Source: an uncultured Eubacteriales bacterium
Lineage (GTDB): Bacteria > Bacillota > Clostridia > Christensenellales > Christensenellaceae
Direction of reading: 5' to 3'
DNA: 27,751 nucleotides
Assembly (NCBI GenBank): GCA_902782475.1
Contig: CACZNR010000143.1
Span: 1-27,751 of the forward strand
Both the position numbers and the translations under genes were made by a program. The notes under the pieces are model-generated. The model was given only the letters and a program-made list of their open reading frames with translations, ran no database searches and was not told the origin of the DNA. Shown piece by piece: positions 7,852 through 17,014 of the stretch (its first letter is position 1; each line of letters begins with the position of its first letter).

Positions 7852-8499
7852 ATGGTCGATTATATAATAAAGGCAATTGAGAATTATGGACTTATAGCGA
7901 TAACACTTGTGATCACACTGGAATATGCATGTTTTCCGGTACCAAGTGAGATCGTCCTGCCACTGTCAGGAGCGGTGGCAGCACAGGGAAGCTTCAGCTT
8001 CCTTGCGGTCTATCTGCTGAGCATACTTGCAGGTCTTGCAGGCTCATACATATGCTACTGCATAGGAAGATTCGGTGGGGTACCGCTTCTTAAGAAGCTG
8101 GAGAACAGATTCCCTAAATTCCATGCAGGCATTCAGTTTGCAAAGGAAAAATTCGAGAAGTATTCTACGCTGTCGGTGGGATTCGGAAGAGTGATACCGC
8201 TCTGCCGTACATATATATCATTCGTCGCAGGACTGGCAGAACAGAACATACTTGTATTCACCGCTGCTTCCGCAGCAGGCATAGGCATATGGAATGCCAT
8301 ACTTGTGGGACTTGGATACCTCCTGTCATCCAACTGGCAGATAGTTGCCCAGTACTATGACAAATTCAAATGGGTAATGCTTTTCGGAGCCATACTTCTG
8401 GTTGTAGCATACATACTTCTCAAGAGGTATTTCAACAAGAAGGAAGATGAAGCTCTTGAAAGGGCAAAGCTCGAAGAAGAGAAGGAACAGGATGAGTGA
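7852..8499 (+). CDS. DedA family membrane protein (SNARE-associated/VTT domain)
   Basis: This protein has 215 residues from the ATG at 7852. That start has AAGGA ten bases upstream, whereas the earlier in-frame ATG at 7810 has no ribosome binding site and would precede the predicted transcription start. DedA signatures are EYACFPVPSEIVLPLSG (24-40) with the conserved acidic residues and FGRVIPLCRTYISFVAG (111-127) with the conserved arginines. There are four to five hydrophobic stretches. DedA proteins move lipids, some of them undecaprenyl phosphate, across the inner membrane and are membrane-potential dependent. The charged C-terminal tail is cytoplasmic. The stop lies inside the start of the next gene, so the two are coupled. 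Confidence 0.9.
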   Translation: MVDYIIKAIENYGLIAITLVITLEYACFPVPSEIVLPLSGAVAAQGSFSFLAVYLLSILAGLAGSYICYCIGRFGGVPLLKKLENRFPKFHAGIQFAKEKFEKYSTLSVGFGRVIPLCRTYISFVAGLAEQNILVFTAASAAGIGIWNAILVGLGYLLSSNWQIVAQYYDKFKWVMLFGAILLVVAYILLKRYFNKKEDEALERAKLEEEKEQDE

Positions 8500-9607
8500 T
8501 TACAGACATTTCCTCATGAAGGCAGGTCTTTACGACCACGCCACGACTCAGGAAAGGTTCCTGGATGCAGTAAAGAAGAATATCAAAAGACAGATGGAAG
8601 GAAGTGACAGGTATAGAGGCATACTTATGTCACTTTCTTTTGTTCCGGAGGATCTTAAGACCACTGATGACATCGGAAGGATACCTCCCATACCTACACT
8701 TTTCTTCAAGAGGAATGAGATATTCTCAGTGGATGAGAAGAAACTGAAGATAAAGGCAACGTCTTCCGGGACAACAGGAAGCAGGAGCGTCGTAGGCTTT
8801 GATCTTAAGACCTTATATTACGGCATAAGGATGGCACTGAAGACTTTCAGACACCACGGGATACTTTCTCCAAGAAAAGTGAATTACATACTTCTGGGAT
8901 ACGAGCCTTCAGATACTGACAAAAGAGGTGCAGTGAAGACTGCGGCCTATACGACCAGGATGACAAGACGCAGCAAGATAGATTATTTCCTTAGATCCAG
9001 GGACGGAAGCTTTGTAAACAACATAGAAGGACTGATAAAGACCCTTGATGAGTATTCCCATTCATCAAGGCCTGTAAGATTCGTGGGATTTCCGGGATTT
9101 CTCAACGAACTTGCTGATGAGCTTATAAAAAGGAACAGATCATATGTATTTGATCAAAGGTCCATGGTCCTTCTTGGCGGAGGCTGGAAAGATCTTTCCG
9201 GCTCAAGGATATCCAGCGGGGAACTGGCAAATAAGGTGTACAGATGTTTCGGGATCAAAGATGACCGCATAGTTGAATTCTTCAGTGCAGTGGAGCATCC
9301 TGTGGCTTATGTGAAATGCAGATGCGGTCACTTTCATATGCCGGTGTGCTCAAGGGTGATAGCAAGGGACAAGAGGACGCTGGAGCCGTTAGGTGACGGA
9401 GAAGAAGGCATACTTAACTTTATAACACCACTGGTGGACAGCATGCCTCTTATCAGTGTGCTGACGGATGACATAGGAACTGTATTTTACGGAAACAAGT
9501 GTGACTGCGGAAACGTTTCGCCGTACTTTACTCTTTCGGGTAGAGCTGATATCGGCGACATCGTGACCTGTTCAAATGAGGCGGTGAATGAACTTAAAAA
9601 TGGATAA
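8492..9607 (+). CDS. LuxE-type acyl-protein synthetase / PaaK-like adenylating enzyme
   Basis: This protein has 371 residues from the ATG at 8492, which has AAGGA upstream. An earlier in-frame ATG at 8447 would add 15 residues that read as DedA-gene overlap. The ATP-binding loop IKATSSGTTGSRS holds the SSGTTG motif (91-96) of adenylate-forming enzymes. The middle (LLGGGWKDLSG) and the cysteine pairs in KCRCGHFHMP and CDCGNVSPYF fit the LuxE family. Length matches LuxE (about 370-380). Cys360 lies near the C-terminus, about where LuxE carries its acyl-accepting cysteine. The expected role is to activate a fatty acid as acyl-AMP and hold it as a thioester for the LuxC partner encoded next. Confidence 0.87.
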   Translation: MSDYRHFLMKAGLYDHATTQERFLDAVKKNIKRQMEGSDRYRGILMSLSFVPEDLKTTDDIGRIPPIPTLFFKRNEIFSVDEKKLKIKATSSGTTGSRSVVGFDLKTLYYGIRMALKTFRHHGILSPRKVNYILLGYEPSDTDKRGAVKTAAYTTRMTRRSKIDYFLRSRDGSFVNNIEGLIKTLDEYSHSSRPVRFVGFPGFLNELADELIKRNRSYVFDQRSMVLLGGGWKDLSGSRISSGELANKVYRCFGIKDDRIVEFFSAVEHPVAYVKCRCGHFHMPVCSRVIARDKRTLEPLGDGEEGILNFITPLVDSMPLISVLTDDIGTVFYGNKCDCGNVSPYFTLSGRADIGDIVTCSNEAVNELKNG

Positions 9608-10853
9608 CTATCTTGAATATGCAGGTCTGGACAGCGAAAGGTTTTCGGTGTTTCTGAAAAGGATAAAAGATTCCGCAGAAGGAAAGAAGAGGATAGATAC
9701 TGACAGGATAGTCAGGGATCTTGATGAGCTTTCAAAAAGGATAGTGAGTGATGAGCACAGGAAGCTTCTCATGGAACTTGGACTCTGCCGGGAAAAGGCA
9801 GAATATGAACTTAAGGAAGCTGAGCACATGCTTTCTCAGAGTTACATACGTGGAAGACTGGAGAAGGAACTTGCACCTTTCAATACGGACACCGTGAGGG
9901 AAGGAAGGTGCATAACTGAAAAAGTAAGTCCGCTTGGGACTGTGTTTCACATATGCGCAGGGAACATGGACGCACTTCCTTTCTATTCCCTTATGGAGGG
10001 TCTCATCACAGGAAACATAAACATCATAAAACTGCCGGGAGGAGATATGCTCACCCTTAAGCTCACTGAGATGCTTCTTGAGATAGATCCGTGTCTGTCA
10101 GATATGCTGTACATAACAGACATTCCTTCACTGGACATACAGAAACTGAAGGCACTGGCCGACATCTCTGATGCAGTGGTTATCTGGGGTGGAGATGAAG
10201 CAGTAAAGGCTGTAAGGAACATGGCTCCTGTAAATACCAGGATCATAGAGTGGGGACACAGGATGAGCTTTGCATATGTGACTTCGTGTGTCACTGAGGA
10301 AGCATTAAGGGACATTGCCGTTAATGTCTGCGATACGGAGGGCCTTCTGTGTACATCGATACAGGGCATATATTACGATTCCTCTGACATGGAAGAGACA
10401 AGAGCCTTTGCACACAGATTCCAGAAGATCCTCAGTGAAGTCTCGAAACGTATGCCCGGCAGACTTGGAAGCATGTATGCAAGGGGCATAGTGACACAGT
10501 ACACGTACCATCTGGAGGATCCTTCAGGTACAGAATTGATAAATGATGAGAACTGCTCAGTTATCCTTATGAAGGGCAGCATGCCAAGGATATTCGGGCC
10601 GAGGAGCATATTCGTTATTCCGTTGGAGCATGAGAGGATAGCAGGATCGCTGTCGGTACTTAAGTCATACCTTTCATCTGTTGCTCTTTACTGCAGCAAA
10701 GAGGAAGAAGACGGGATAACCGATTCTTTCATAAGGGTGGGAGCATGCAGGATAACAGATGCACAGCACATATCGGGCGGTGAGGATGGCCTTGCACATG
10801 ACGGCAGATATTCGCTAAGGGAACTGACAAAAATAGTGACCATCGAAAGATGA
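9588..10853 (+). CDS. LuxC-type acyl-CoA reductase (fatty aldehyde forming)
   Basis: This 421-residue member of the LuxC family has an aldehyde-dehydrogenase-like fold. It has SPLGTVFHICAGNMDALPFYS (near 114-134), INIIKLPGGD (143-152), VVIWGGDEAV (197-206) and the catalytic cysteine in EGLLCTSIQG (Cys255). It reduces an acyl thioester to a fatty aldehyde with NADPH and normally works in a complex with LuxE. The start at 9588 has TGAGG six bases upstream; an alternative ATG at 9600 has none. It overlaps luxE by 20 bases. No luxA, luxB or luxD lies nearby, so the aldehyde must serve another purpose. The stop directly abuts the rarA stop on the other strand. Confidence 0.88.
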   Translation: MNLKMDNYLEYAGLDSERFSVFLKRIKDSAEGKKRIDTDRIVRDLDELSKRIVSDEHRKLLMELGLCREKAEYELKEAEHMLSQSYIRGRLEKELAPFNTDTVREGRCITEKVSPLGTVFHICAGNMDALPFYSLMEGLITGNINIIKLPGGDMLTLKLTEMLLEIDPCLSDMLYITDIPSLDIQKLKALADISDAVVIWGGDEAVKAVRNMAPVNTRIIEWGHRMSFAYVTSCVTEEALRDIAVNVCDTEGLLCTSIQGIYYDSSDMEETRAFAHRFQKILSEVSKRMPGRLGSMYARGIVTQYTYHLEDPSGTELINDENCSVILMKGSMPRIFGPRSIFVIPLEHERIAGSLSVLKSYLSSVALYCSKEEEDGITDSFIRVGACRITDAQHISGGEDGLAHDGRYSLRELTKIVTIER

Positions 10854-12200
10854 TCACTTTTTATCTTTGCTGTGGGCTTTTTTCCATTCCTTTATCTGCT
10901 GGAACCGTTCTTTGAATCTTGATTCCAGCCCCTGGTCAGTAGGCTTGTAATATTCCCTTCCAAGAAGTGAATCGGGCAGACACTGCATGGTGGTCAGCTT
11001 GTCTTCAGTGTCATGAGCATATTGATATCCCTTTCCGTAGTCCAGCTCCTTCATGAGCCGTGTTGGGGCATTCCTTATCACCAGTGGTACAGGGTCAGCC
11101 AGCTGCTTTATGGCATCGGTCTTTGCATGTTCATATGCCATGTAGAGTGCATTGGATTTTGGAGCCAGTGACATGTAGACCACAGCTTCAGTAAGATGTA
11201 CGCTGCATTCCGGCATACCGATGTAATGACATGCCTGGTATGCTGCGATGGCGATCTCAAGTGCACGTGGATCTGCAAGGCCTATGTCTTCACTTGCAAA
11301 CCGTGTTACCCTTCTTGCAACGTAGAGAGGATCCTCCCCGGCTTCAAGCATCCTGGCAAGCCAGTAGACCGCAGCATCAGGATCAGAGTTCCTCATGGAC
11401 TTGTGAAGAGCCGAGATTAGGTTATAGTGTTCTTCTCCGTCCTTGTCATAGAGGAGGGATTTCTTTGAGATGCACTGTTCTATGATATCCTTAGAGACCA
11501 CCACACTGGTGCCCTTGAGGTCACCGTTAAGTATCACCATCTCCAGGGTGGAGAGGGCGGTCCTGGCATCTCCGTTGGCAAAATTTGCTATGACATACAG
11601 ATCATCATCGGATATCTGCACATCCATGTCACCGAATCCGTCCTTGCTTCCAATGGCTCTTTTCAGCAGGCTTACTATATTTTCAGTCGTAAGGGGCTGC
11701 AGGACGAACACCTTGCATCTGGAAAGAAGAGCGTTGTTCACTTCAAAGGAAGGATTCTCAGTTGTGGCTCCGATGAGTATTATGGAGCCTTTTTCCACAT
11801 AGGGAAGAAAGGCATCCTGCTGTGCCTTGTTGAAACGGTGGATCTCATCCACGAAGAGTATGGTCTTCTCTCCGAAGCGTCTTCCGTCCTCTGCTTTCTG
11901 CATCACCTGCTTTATCTCCTTTATACCGCTTGTGACTGCAGAGAAATCGATGAAATTGGCTTTGGTGGAGCTTGCTATTATCCTTGCAAGGGTAGTCTTG
12001 CCCACACCGGGAGGTCCCCAGAATATCATGGAAGATATTGAGTCGGATTCGATGAGCTTCCTTAACACCTTTCCTTCGCCTACCAGATGTTCCTGACCTA
12101 CGAATTCGTCGAGGTTATGAGGTCTGAGCCTGGAGGCGAGGGGCTGTGTCTGTTCAGTTGTAAAGAAGGTATCCTGACCTTCGTTTTTCCTGTTTGCCAT
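10854..12200 (-). CDS. rarA: replication-associated recombination protein A, AAA+ ATPase (RarA/MgsA)
   Basis: This protein has 448 residues: PLASRLRPHNLDEFVGQEHLV (20-40), Walker A GPPGVGKT (62-69), Walker B DEIHRF (118-123), sensor 1 GATTENPSF (144-152), an arginine finger around 161 in LSRCKV, and the C-terminal tetramerisation part with KSNALYMAYEHA. RarA acts at stalled replication forks with SSB. The chosen ATG fits family length. It has no ribosome binding site, because the promoter sits immediately upstream; a leaderless mRNA is likely. The gene converges on the luxC-like gene with no bases between the stops and no terminator visible between them. Confidence 0.95.
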   Translation of the reverse strand: MANRKNEGQDTFFTTEQTQPLASRLRPHNLDEFVGQEHLVGEGKVLRKLIESDSISSMIFWGPPGVGKTTLARIIASSTKANFIDFSAVTSGIKEIKQVMQKAEDGRRFGEKTILFVDEIHRFNKAQQDAFLPYVEKGSIILIGATTENPSFEVNNALLSRCKVFVLQPLTTENIVSLLKRAIGSKDGFGDMDVQISDDDLYVIANFANGDARTALSTLEMVILNGDLKGTSVVVSKDIIEQCISKKSLLYDKDGEEHYNLISALHKSMRNSDPDAAVYWLARMLEAGEDPLYVARRVTRFASEDIGLADPRALEIAIAAYQACHYIGMPECSVHLTEAVVYMSLAPKSNALYMAYEHAKTDAIKQLADPVPLVIRNAPTRLMKELDYGKGYQYAHDTEDKLTTMQCLPDSLLGREYYKPTDQGLESRFKERFQQIKEWKKAHSKDKK

Positions 12201-12208
12201 ATATATGA

Positions 12209-12237
12209 ATTATATGTTTTTGCACTGTTTCTTTCAA
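12209..12237 (-). promoter_or_regulatory. rarA promoter, predicted to give a leaderless transcript
   Basis: On the minus strand TTGAAA (12232-12237) and TATAAT (12209-12214) are separated by exactly 17 bases. The expected transcription start, 6-8 bases past the -10, is at 12201-12203, within three bases of the ATG that begins at 12200. The leader would therefore be zero to three bases, with no Shine-Dalgarno sequence. Confidence 0.7.
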
Positions 12238-12308
12238 GGGAACAGGGCCATGAAATGTCGCCGGGGTATAGGAAAAAACGGCACTGGTAAGATATAATAA
12301 TAATGCAG

Positions 12309-12324
12309 ATGCCATAAATGGCAT
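12309..12324. promoter_or_regulatory. 16-bp palindrome, possible operator upstream of pepD
   Basis: ATGCCAT and ATGGCAT form a perfect 7-bp inverted repeat with a 2-bp centre. It lies in the 244-bp gap between rarA and pepD, about 80 bases upstream of a TATAAT. It has no T-run, so it is not a terminator; a protein-binding site is the natural reading. Confidence 0.4.
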
Positions 12325-12406
12325 GTTAACTGATCATATCCATAAAAACCCGAACATTAACACAGAAGATGCTTTCATAAATATAGTAAATGGGGAACTT
12401 TTACTC

Positions 12407-12412
12407 TATAAT
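12407..12412 (+). promoter_or_regulatory. -10 box upstream of pepD
   Basis: A perfect TATAAT lies 32 bases before the pepD ATG. The region 16-18 bases upstream (TAGTAA-like) is a poor -35 match, so activation or a weak promoter is possible. Confidence 0.45.
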
Positions 12413-12444
12413 GTGAATGTATTGAACGAACAGGAGCATATTAT

Positions 12445-13887
12445 ATGAACTATGTACTTGAAGGATTGAAACCTGAAAGGTTCTGGCATTATTTTGAGGA
12501 GATAAGCAGGATACCGAGAGGATCCGGAAACGAGAAGGGTATAGCTGATTATCTTGTAGCATTCGCTGAAAAACACGGACTTTATGTTTATACCGACAGT
12601 ATCCATAACGTATTCATGAGAAAGGAAGCCTCAAAGGGATATGAGGGTGCAGAGCCGTTGCTTCTTCAGGGCCATACTGACATGGTCTGCGAGAAGAATG
12701 CCGATTCTGACCATGATTTCCTGAAAGATCCGATAAAACTGATAGTTGAAGACGGCTGGGTAAGAGCTGACGGGACGACTCTTGGCGCTGACAACGGAAA
12801 TGCTGTTGCATACATGCTGGCATGCCTTGAAGATGACGAACTGATACATCCTGAACTGGAATGCCTTTTTACCACGAATGAGGAGGTTGGGCTTGACGGA
12901 GCAAAGGCGTTCGACGGTTCCCTGGTGAAGTCAAGAAGGATGATAAATCTGGACTGCGGAGGGGAAGGAACAGTGACCACATCTTCTGCAGGAGGCATGA
13001 TCCTCAATGCCGTAAGGAAAATGGACATGATCCCGTTCACAGGTTCTGCCATCAGGATATTCGTAACAGGACTTGCAGGCGGACACAGCGGCGGAAAGAT
13101 AAATGAATATCTCGGCAATTCCAACAAGATCATGGGAAGGATACTCAAGGCCATCGGAGACGTCAGCATAGTTTCCATAAACGGCGGAAGCAAGGACAAT
13201 GCAATACCGAGGGAATGTGAAGCCATATGCTCGGTTCGCGACACAGAGAAGGCAAAGTCCGTGGTGGCAAAGATGGAGGAGACCATCAGGAAGGAACTTG
13301 GAGAAGCGGATTCGGGATTCAGGGTAATAACTGAAGATGTAGTGGATCCTGTGCTCATGGCAGATCCTGATGACAGCCAGAAGATCATAGACTTTATCTG
13401 CATAGCATTCAACGGAGTGCTCTGGATGAGCCATTCCATACCGGGACTGGTAGAAGCATCCAGCAACATGGGAGTGATAACCACAACGGACGAAGTGGTG
13501 AAGATAACATTCTCACCGAGAGCATCCATAGACAGTATCAATGATGAATCTGAAATGAGGATAGAGACCCTCTGCAGAGTGATGGGCTTTGAGTTTACAT
13601 CAGGCTCACACTATCCAAGCTGGGAGTTCATGAAGGATTCACCTTTAAGACAGATGCTGCTTGACATATATAAAAAGCAGACAGGCAGTGAGATGAAGAT
13701 AAGGGCAGTGCACGGAGGACTTGAGACAGGTATCTTCTCTTCAAAGATACCGGGCATCGATATCGTAGCCATAGGTCCTGATGCTGAAGGAGCACACAGC
13801 CCGGATGAAAGAGTAAATATCTCTTCAGTGGAGAGAGTATATAAATTTTTGAGAGAGGTCATTGAGACCTGTGCAAAAGGCATGTAA
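12445..13887 (+). CDS. pepD: aminoacyl-histidine dipeptidase (PepD, M20 family)
   Basis: This 480-residue cytosolic zinc dipeptidase is of the Xaa-His type. It begins VLEGLKPERFWHYFEEISRIPRGSGNEKGIADYL, the family signature. Metal ligands and the catalytic Glu are visible: His77 and Asp79 in LLQGHTDMV, Asp116 in TTLGADNG, and Glu146-Glu147 in TNEEVGLDG. A lid domain with GLAGGHSGGKI follows, and the C-terminal HGGLETG carries the last ligand region. It releases amino acids from dipeptides, including carnosine-like Xaa-His. AGGAG lies eight bases before the ATG. fhs follows after 15 bases, so the two may share a transcript. Confidence 0.94.
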   Translation: MNYVLEGLKPERFWHYFEEISRIPRGSGNEKGIADYLVAFAEKHGLYVYTDSIHNVFMRKEASKGYEGAEPLLLQGHTDMVCEKNADSDHDFLKDPIKLIVEDGWVRADGTTLGADNGNAVAYMLACLEDDELIHPELECLFTTNEEVGLDGAKAFDGSLVKSRRMINLDCGGEGTVTTSSAGGMILNAVRKMDMIPFTGSAIRIFVTGLAGGHSGGKINEYLGNSNKIMGRILKAIGDVSIVSINGGSKDNAIPRECEAICSVRDTEKAKSVVAKMEETIRKELGEADSGFRVITEDVVDPVLMADPDDSQKIIDFICIAFNGVLWMSHSIPGLVEASSNMGVITTTDEVVKITFSPRASIDSINDESEMRIETLCRVMGFEFTSGSHYPSWEFMKDSPLRQMLLDIYKKQTGSEMKIRAVHGGLETGIFSSKIPGIDIVAIGPDAEGAHSPDERVNISSVERVYKFLREVIETCAKGM

Positions 13888-13902
13888 TAGGAGGAGTAAA
13901 AA

Positions 13903-15564
13903 ATGACAGACATCGAGATCGCTCAGAAGGCCCAGAAACTTCATATCAGGGACGTAGCTGCAAAGGCAGGCATAGACGAACAGGACCTGGAATATTATGG
14001 AAACGACAAGGCAAAGATCAACCTTTCAGTGCTCAAGAGAGACAGGAAGGACGGTAAGCTTATCCTTGTTACAGCAATCACACCTACTCCGGCAGGTGAA
14101 GGAAAGACAACAACTACTATCGGACTTGCTGACGGACTCAACAAGATCGGAAAGAACACCATGGTCGCATTGAGAGAGCCTTCTCTCGGACCGGTATTCG
14201 GAGTAAAGGGAGGAGCAGCAGGCGGCGGATATGCTCAGGTAGTACCTATGGAGGACATCAACCTTCACTTTACAGGTGACTTCCACGCAATAGGAGCAGC
14301 TAACAACCTTCTTGCTGCAATGATAGACAATCACATCTATCAGGGAAATTCCCTGAGGATCGACCCAAGAAGGATAACCTGGAGAAGATGCGTTGACATG
14401 AACGACAGACAGCTCAGATTCGTTGTTGACGGACTTGGCGGCAAGGCAAACGGAACTCCAAGGGAAGACGGATATGACATCACAGTTGCTTCAGAGATAA
14501 TGGCAGTCCTCTGCCTCGCATCAGATCTTGTAGACCTCAAGCAGAGACTTGCAGACATAATAATCGGATACAATTACGACGGAGAGCCTGTAAAGGCTGG
14601 AAGCCTCAATGCACAGGGTGCAATGGCAGCACTTCTCAAGGATGCCATAAAGCCGAACCTTGTACAGACACTTGAAGGCAATCCTGCTCTGGTACATGGA
14701 GGACCATTTGCAAATATCGCCCATGGATGCAACTCAGTCATCGCAACAAGGATGGCACTCAAGCTTGGAGATTATACAGTTACTGAAGCAGGATTCGGTG
14801 CTGACCTCGGAGCAGAGAAGTTCTTGGATATAAAGTGTAGAGTTGCAGGACTCAAGCCATCAGCCGTAGTTCTTGTTGCTACCATAAGAGCACTCAAGAT
14901 GCACGGTGGACTCTTAAAGACCGAGCTTGGACATGAGGATGTGGATGCTCTCGTAAAGGGAATGCCGAACCTCATCAGACACTATAAGAACATCACTGAA
15001 GTCTACAAGCTTCCATGTGTAGTTGCCATAAACAAGTTCCCAACAGATACAGAAGCTGAGATCAAGGCTCTTAAGGAAGAGGGAGAGAAGCATGGAATGA
15101 ATATCGTCCTCTCAACAGTATGGGCTGACGGTGGAAATGGTGCCATAGAACTGGCTGAGAAGGTAGTTGAGCTCTGTGAAAAGGATAACGATTTCACATT
15201 CTCTTATAATACAGAAGATACCATCGAGAAGAAGATAAAGGACATCGTCACCAAGATATACGGTGGAGCAGGAGTGGAGATAGCACCTGAAGCAAAGAAG
15301 CAGATAAGGATGCTCAAGAAATATGGATACGACAAGCTTCCTGTATGCATGGCCAAGACACAGTACAGCTTCTCTGACAATGCAAAGCTGCTGGGAGCTC
15401 CTGAGGGCTTCACAGTAAGTGTAAGGAACATCAAGGTATCTGCAGGAGCTAGATTCATAGTAGCTCTTACAGGAGAGATAATGACCATGCCTGGACTTCC
15501 GAAAGTTCCGGCAGCAGAGAATATCGACATAGATGAGAACGGTGTCATAAGCGGACTCTTCTGA
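13903..15564 (+). CDS. fhs: formate-tetrahydrofolate ligase
   Basis: This 553-residue protein is nearly full family length (about 556). The P-loop region [20 protein letters not shown] (60-79), [16 protein letters not shown] and [20 protein letters not shown] are diagnostic. The enzyme makes 10-formyl-tetrahydrofolate from formate and ATP, the entry of one-carbon units for purine synthesis and of the methyl branch in acetogens. No other Wood-Ljungdahl gene is in the window, so acetogenesis cannot be claimed. A strong AGGAGG lies ahead of the ATG, and the codon choice looks more uniform than in the first operon, both fitting high expression. A strong terminator follows. Confidence 0.97.
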   Translation: MTDIEIAQKAQKLHIRDVAAKAGIDEQDLEYYGNDKAKINLSVLKRDRKDGKLILVTAITPTPAGEGKTTTTIGLADGLNKIGKNTMVALREPSLGPVFGVKGGAAGGGYAQVVPMEDINLHFTGDFHAIGAANNLLAAMIDNHIYQGNSLRIDPRRITWRRCVDMNDRQLRFVVDGLGGKANGTPREDGYDITVASEIMAVLCLASDLVDLKQRLADIIIGYNYDGEPVKAGSLNAQGAMAALLKDAIKPNLVQTLEGNPALVHGGPFANIAHGCNSVIATRMALKLGDYTVTEAGFGADLGAEKFLDIKCRVAGLKPSAVVLVATIRALKMHGGLLKTELGHEDVDALVKGMPNLIRHYKNITEVYKLPCVVAINKFPTDTEAEIKALKEEGEKHGMNIVLSTVWADGGNGAIELAEKVVELCEKDNDFTFSYNTEDTIEKKIKDIVTKIYGGAGVEIAPEAKKQIRMLKKYGYDKLPVCMAKTQYSFSDNAKLLGAPEGFTVSVRNIKVSAGARFIVALTGEIMTMPGLPKVPAAENIDIDENGVISGLF

Positions 15565-15576
15565 GATATCAGACAA

Positions 15577-15608
15577 TAAAAAAAGGAGCATCAGATGCTC
15601 CTTTTTTT
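15577..15608. terminator. bidirectional intrinsic terminator between fhs and the AGCS symporter gene
   Basis: AGGAGCAT (15584-15591) pairs with ATGCTCCT around a three-base loop. It is preceded by a run of seven A and followed by a run of seven T, so it can end both the fhs transcript and the convergent minus-strand operon, whose last gene stops at 15624. Confidence 0.9.
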
Positions 15609-15623
15609 CGTATGTTCAAAATG

Positions 15624-17009
15624 TCATTTAACAAAGAAGAACTCATTACTTTCCTTTGCTATCTTTCCTGACAGCAGAAGAACAGCGATGATGTTAGGTA
15701 TAGCCATGAGTCCGTTAAGTGTATCTGAGATCCTATATGCAAGACCGAGAGGAACCGTTGCTCCATAGACTACTGCTGCTACGAAGAGCAGTTTGTAAAG
15801 AATAGAGAATCTGTCAGTTCCTACAAGATATTCAAAGCATCTTACACCATAGAGTGACCAGGATACCATCGTAGTAAAGGCAAACAGTATCAGGGAGATG
15901 GTAACGGAGATGCTTCCAAATGCGTCTCCGAACACCTTTGAGAAGGCCAGTATCGGAAGGACATTCTTGTCACCGGTGATGTATTCTATGTCTGCTCCGC
16001 TCATAAGCACAGCCAGACATGTTATTGTGCATATGACTATGGTATCAAAGAATACTTCAAATATGCCTGACATGCCCTGCTTTGCCGGAACGGTCTCCTT
16101 TGTGCCTGCATGGGCAATAGGAGCAGAACCCTGACCGGCCTCGTTGGAGAAAAGACCTCTTCCAAGACCATTGTTGATGGCATTCTTTATGGTTATCCCT
16201 GTGGCTGCTCCGACTATGGCAGCAGGATTGAAAGCACCTACGAAGATCGCTTTCAGAACGTCGAATAGCTTTCCGATGTTCAGTATTATGACTACAAGTG
16301 CACAGAATATGTAAAGGATGCTCATTACAGGGGAAACGCTTGCAGCAAATACTCCTATCCTCTTGAGACCGCCTATTATTACAAGTGTAAGTATTATTCC
16401 GAAGATTATGCCTGTGCCAAGGGACATCATGCTCTCGGTCTTTTCACTCATCTCTGTAAAAGAACCTACGCTCATCTTAAGTGCGGATACCATGGAGCTT
16501 ATCTGTGAAAGACATCCGATTCCGAAGGCAGCCAGGGCACCGAACAGTGAGAACAGGTAGGATAGCCATTTCCATCTATTTCCGAGACCATCCTGTATGT
16601 AGTACATAGGACCGCCTACATATTCACCTAGGTGATTCTTCCTTCTGTATTTGACGGCTAGGAACACTTCACTGTACTTGGTAGCCATTCCGAAAAGCCC
16701 TGATATCCAGAGCCAGAATACTGCTCCGGGACCACCGGCTATGATGGCACCTGTACACCCAACGATGTTTCCCGTTCCTACTGTACCTGCAAGGGCAGTG
16801 GCAAAGGCCTGAAAGGGAGAGATCTCGTTTTTTCCGGTGTCGGATTTATTCCTTCCGAGAGTAGCCGATACAGATCTTCCGAGTCTTCTGAACTGGAGGA
16901 ACCTGAGCCTTATGGTGAGGTATATACCTGTACCTACCAGAAGTATCATGGTAGGCCAGCCCCAGACGATATTGTTGATAAAAGAATTGATGTTTTCTAG
17001 CCATTCCAT
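15624..17009 (-). CDS. sodium:amino-acid symporter, AGCS family (AlsT/DagA type)
   Basis: This protein has 461 residues from the ATG at 17009, which follows AGAGGTGA at ideal spacing. An upstream in-frame GTG at 17018 overlaps the previous stop but has no comparable ribosome binding site. About ten to eleven membrane segments can be seen. AGCS signatures include FQAFATALAGTVGTGNIVGCTGAI (near 65-90), WLWISGLFGMATKYSEVFLAVKYR, GPMYYIQDGLG and NNGLGRGLFSNEAGQGSAPIAHA. It imports alanine, glycine or a related amino acid with Na+. It is the last gene of the pfkB operon and ends at the shared terminator. Confidence 0.93.
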   Translation of the reverse strand: MEWLENINSFINNIVWGWPTMILLVGTGIYLTIRLRFLQFRRLGRSVSATLGRNKSDTGKNEISPFQAFATALAGTVGTGNIVGCTGAIIAGGPGAVFWLWISGLFGMATKYSEVFLAVKYRRKNHLGEYVGGPMYYIQDGLGNRWKWLSYLFSLFGALAAFGIGCLSQISSMVSALKMSVGSFTEMSEKTESMMSLGTGIIFGIILTLVIIGGLKRIGVFAASVSPVMSILYIFCALVVIILNIGKLFDVLKAIFVGAFNPAAIVGAATGITIKNAINNGLGRGLFSNEAGQGSAPIAHAGTKETVPAKQGMSGIFEVFFDTIVICTITCLAVLMSGADIEYITGDKNVLPILAFSKVFGDAFGSISVTISLILFAFTTMVSWSLYGVRCFEYLVGTDRFSILYKLLFVAAVVYGATVPLGLAYRISDTLNGLMAIPNIIAVLLLSGKIAKESNEFFFVK

Positions 17010-17014
17010 AAATA

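Noticed and set aside
7852..10853. Bioluminescence (lux) operon
   Set aside because: Only LuxE- and LuxC-type genes are present. No luxA, luxB, luxD or luxG homologue lies near, and these families occur in many dark bacteria.
12666..13541. 291-codon open frame on the minus strand inside pepD
   Set aside because: It is antisense to a complete, conserved pepD frame, has low-complexity composition, and shows no ribosome binding site or family motif.
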